Below are positions 61,951 to 64,000 of a stretch of 64,000 bases of DNA, piece after piece (the first letter of the stretch is position 1; the number at the start of each line of letters is the position of its first letter). The translations under genes and the position numbers were made by a program. Origin of the DNA: Metarhizium brunneum (taxonomy: Eukaryota; Ascomycota; Sordariomycetes; Hypocreales; Clavicipitaceae); NCBI RefSeq assembly GCF_013426205.1, contig NC_089423.1, positions 6,696,001 to 6,760,000 on the forward strand, read 5' to 3'. The notes beneath the pieces are model-generated. The model had not been told where the DNA came from, ran no database searches, and was given only the letters and a program-made list of their open reading frames with translations.

Positions 61951-63489
61951 TTATCGTTGCTCAAGGGCAGAGACTTGCATGGCGAGGGCCTTGTTTCCTA
62001 GGAGCAGCTCGTCTAACCACTCGGCAGCCATGGCTAGAGTTGTGCTCTTGCTGAAGCCGCCCCCCTTTAGCCCGGGCACCAGTTCGCCCAGGTCGTCGAA
62101 ACCTTCCTTGATCAGCGTTCGTCGTTTTTGTTCACTGCGGATGTGGTTCTCGCGCTTCTGCTCCTCGGAGAGGTTTTCACGAGCGGGCTTCGCTCCGTTG
62201 ACGCCCGACTTGCGGCGTCTGCTGCCGGCAGTGGTGTCTGAGGGGGGTTCTGATCCGCTTGCTGACCGCTCAGACTTGGTCTTTCGCTTTCGGCCTGACT
62301 TTGAGGAGGTGGCGTCGTCGTCGTCGTCGTCACCATCCTCATCGACAGCGGTGCCCCGGACGTTTTTGCTCTTCCGCCTCTTCCTTGGCGGTGCGTTGGG
62401 GTCTTCCTCTCTCTTGATGTAGGCAGGTCCGTCGCCGTTGCTGCTTATGGCCTGGCCATTAGCGGGACTGGCGGGGCGGGTGTTAGCCGCGCTCTGATTG
62501 ACTTCCAAGCACTCGAGGCACTTCATCTGGGTTTGATGCATGGACTCCACGGACTCCTTCCTCGGCTCTGGTACGTACCCCTGGGCATCGGAGAAGCTTG
62601 CGTCTGAACCCCATTGGAAGTCACCCAAGACGGGTTTCGAGGCGGGTGTCTTTTCCCTTGACCCCCACATCCAGCGAGTGAATGTGTGATCAAGTTCGTT
62701 TCCCTGGCTGCTCCTCCTGGATACTCTCCGGTTTTCTTCCTTGAACTCCTCCATCGGCTGGTGTCTGAGGTGGCCAACTGGGTATACCACGGGCCGGTTG
62801 GCGGTACTGCCGGAATTGCTACTGTTGCCGGGGCTGCTGATGCTCTTGGGTGTACCAGCGCGGTTGCCATTCTGAAGCAGGGTCGCGGCGGCGTTCAGGA
62901 CGTCGTCCGAGTGCTGGTGAGAAAAGTTTTGTGTGTGTGAGGGAGCAGGAGGGGGAGGGGGAGGCATCATGCTCGAGTCGGCCGACAGCATTCGCGACAG
63001 GTCGTTCTGGTGGTCACTAGAGAAACCAAAATCGGCCGGGGTCTCCTGAGGACCGAGCGAGGTGGAAGAGCCCATAAACTGAGGGGGAAGATCTAGCCAG
63101 GCATCGCTAAAGTTGAGGCCCTCGCCAAACGAAGGCATATTGTATTGATTTGACGTCATGTCCTCGAAAAAGGAGCTGAGGAACTTGCTATCCGTCTCTG
63201 TTAGGAGCGGCGCTCCGGGAGCCGGATCTGGGGCGGCATCGAAGATGTCTGGCTGCGTCGAGTCTACCGAGTCTATTGCGTCACACAGGAGAGGGTCAGC
63301 ATGAGCTCCAGTGTACGTTTTTGCAAGAGGGTAGCAGAAGGGCGGACGAGCAGAGAAACCAAGGCACACTGGGAGAAAGGGACGGGCAGCATGTGTAGCA
63401 AGATGTGTGTACATACACCCAAACATGAGCAAGGGATCGGATTCAGGCTGCGTTGAACCCATCCTGGGAGCGTGCTGCACGGCGAGCAT
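61951..63489 (-). CDS. bHLH transcription factor
   Basis: Best exons are 63489-63417 and 63272-61951 (464 aa), removing a 144-bp intron (GTATGT, GCTGAC, ATAG). The intron is itself stop-free and a multiple of three, so the unspliced frame encodes 512 aa. The bHLH is at the C-terminus, about residues 395-464. The basic region NHIRSEQKRR has the His/Glu/Arg residues that read a CANNTG E-box. Helix 1 is LIKEGFDDLGELVPGL, the loop contains KGGGFSK, and helix 2 is STTLAMAAEWLDELLLGNKAL. The rest is disordered: Gly/Ser/Asn stretches, a Pro run, acidic runs and a nuclear-type basic PPRKRRKSK. It resembles fungal Ino4-like factors in domain position, but orthology is not claimed. The ATG at 63462 (MGSTQ) is an alternative start. 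Confidence 0.82.
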   Translation of the reverse strand: MLAVQHAPRMGSTQPESDPLLMFGCMYTHLATHAARPFLPVCLGFSARPPFCYPLAKTYTGAHADPLLCDAIDSVDSTQPDIFDAAPDPAPGAPLLTETDSKFLSSFFEDMTSNQYNMPSFGEGLNFSDAWLDLPPQFMGSSTSLGPQETPADFGFSSDHQNDLSRMLSADSSMMPPPPPPAPSHTQNFSHQHSDDVLNAAATLLQNGNRAGTPKSISSPGNSSNSGSTANRPVVYPVGHLRHQPMEEFKEENRRVSRRSSQGNELDHTFTRWMWGSREKTPASKPVLGDFQWGSDASFSDAQGYVPEPRKESVESMHQTQMKCLECLEVNQSAANTRPASPANGQAISSNGDGPAYIKREEDPNAPPRKRRKSKNVRGTAVDEDGDDDDDDATSSKSGRKRKTKSERSASGSEPPSDTTAGSRRRKSGVNGAKPARENLSEEQKRENHIRSEQKRRTLIKEGFDDLGELVPGLKGGGFSKSTTLAMAAEWLDELLLGNKALAMQVSALEQR

Positions 63490-64000
63490 GAGGAGCGTCG
63501 GTTCTCGTGGTCGGGTTGCGACGTGCTAAAATTTGTCGGAAACGGCGCCGTGCACTGCCAACGGACGTGATGTTGGTGTTGGTGCTGGTACGAGTTGAGG
63601 TGGTCGAGCTAGACAGGTAGGCGAAATAGGGAGGAGAAATAAGGTAGGCGAGAAGCATGTGCAAGGTGGGAGTTTTGAATGCTTAGCACATGATGATGAG
63701 ACCCGGGGAAATCTGGGGTAGTGGGCAGGGTGAAGACGGGAAACCGTGGGACAGATTTTGGAGTTACGAGATGGCAGATGAGCGGGATGGACGGCGGATG
63801 ACGGGCGATGGCGGAGGCTGAAGGATGCCGGCAGGGTTCTTGGCTGTCGCTGTCGCCTGAGCTGTTGGAGTCTTGAGTCTTGCAGTTGGAGTCGGGGTGT
63901 CGGCCTGGCCCAAGAACTTTTAGTACGTACTCCGTGCTCCGTGAGGCGGAGCCTCTTTTGGCCAGACCCTTTTTTTCATTGACCTCAAGCTCAAGTGCTG
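63490..64000. other. 5' flank of the bHLH gene
   Basis: This is 511 bp upstream of the bHLH start. It carries a GTACTCCGTGCTCCGTG motif pair near 63927-63943, of the same type as the dispersed TACTCCGTA repeat. No gene is seen before the window ends. Confidence 0.45.

Overview
The window is ordinary protein-coding chromosome from a filamentous ascomycete (Pezizomycotina). Sordariomycetes, probably Hypocreales, is the best guess, made from protein recognition and intron style and not from any database search. Introns are 50-145 bp with GT-AG ends and CTRAC-type branch points. Genes stand on both strands with individual promoters. There are no operons, and I saw no rRNA, tRNA, CRISPR or intact transposon. 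I rebuilt splicing by hand for 24 genes. In every case the summed exon length is a multiple of three and the joined protein reads through the expected family motifs.

Layout. 0-9 kb: a conserved unknown protein (-), DNA polymerase iota (+) and a DUF726 hydrolase-fold protein (+). 9-13 kb: a large DENN-domain Rab regulator (-). 12.9-18.6 kb: a gene-free stretch with many copies of a short TACTCCGTA-type motif. 18.6-26 kb: TRAPPC13 (-), a KHDC4-like two-KH splicing protein (-), acetolactate synthase regulatory subunit ILV6 (+) and ornithine carbamoyltransferase (-), the last two tail to tail. 27-38 kb: a vacuolar DUF3712/Tag1-like membrane protein (+), the tri-snRNP protein SART-1/Snu66 (-) and the COPII coat protein SEC31 (-). 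38-42.5 kb is compact: a PPIE-like RRM protein (+), a B12D/MLRQ respiratory protein (-) divergent from COX12 (+), then Sde2 (-) divergent from ribosomal protein eS10 (+). 44.5-51.5 kb: a D-arabinitol-dehydrogenase-like MDR enzyme (+) and a HUL4-type HECT ubiquitin ligase (+). 51.8-64 kb: mitoribosomal MRP49 (-) divergent from the GTPase GEP3 (+), the PP1 inhibitor YPI1 (+), mitochondrial GatC (-) divergent from a SNAP-family protein (+), GET2 (+) and a bHLH transcription factor (-).

The gene set is housekeeping. Vesicle traffic (DENN, TRAPPC13, SEC31, SNAP, GET2), pre-mRNA splicing (KHDC4-like, SART-1, Sde2, the PPIE-like RRM protein) and mitochondrial function (ILV6, OTC, COX12, MLRQ, MRP49, GEP3, GatC) are each present several times. 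Two divergent pairs are functionally matched: MLRQ/COX12 for respiration and MRP49/GEP3 for the mitoribosome.

I found no new gene system. The unusual material is in gene architecture: inferred microexons of 3, 5, 16 and 22 nt, a possible 78-nt cassette exon, three stop-free introns of length 3n, a polymerase iota with a pol-eta-like zinc finger in which the ubiquitin-contact Asp is Arg, and a dispersed intergenic repeat motif.
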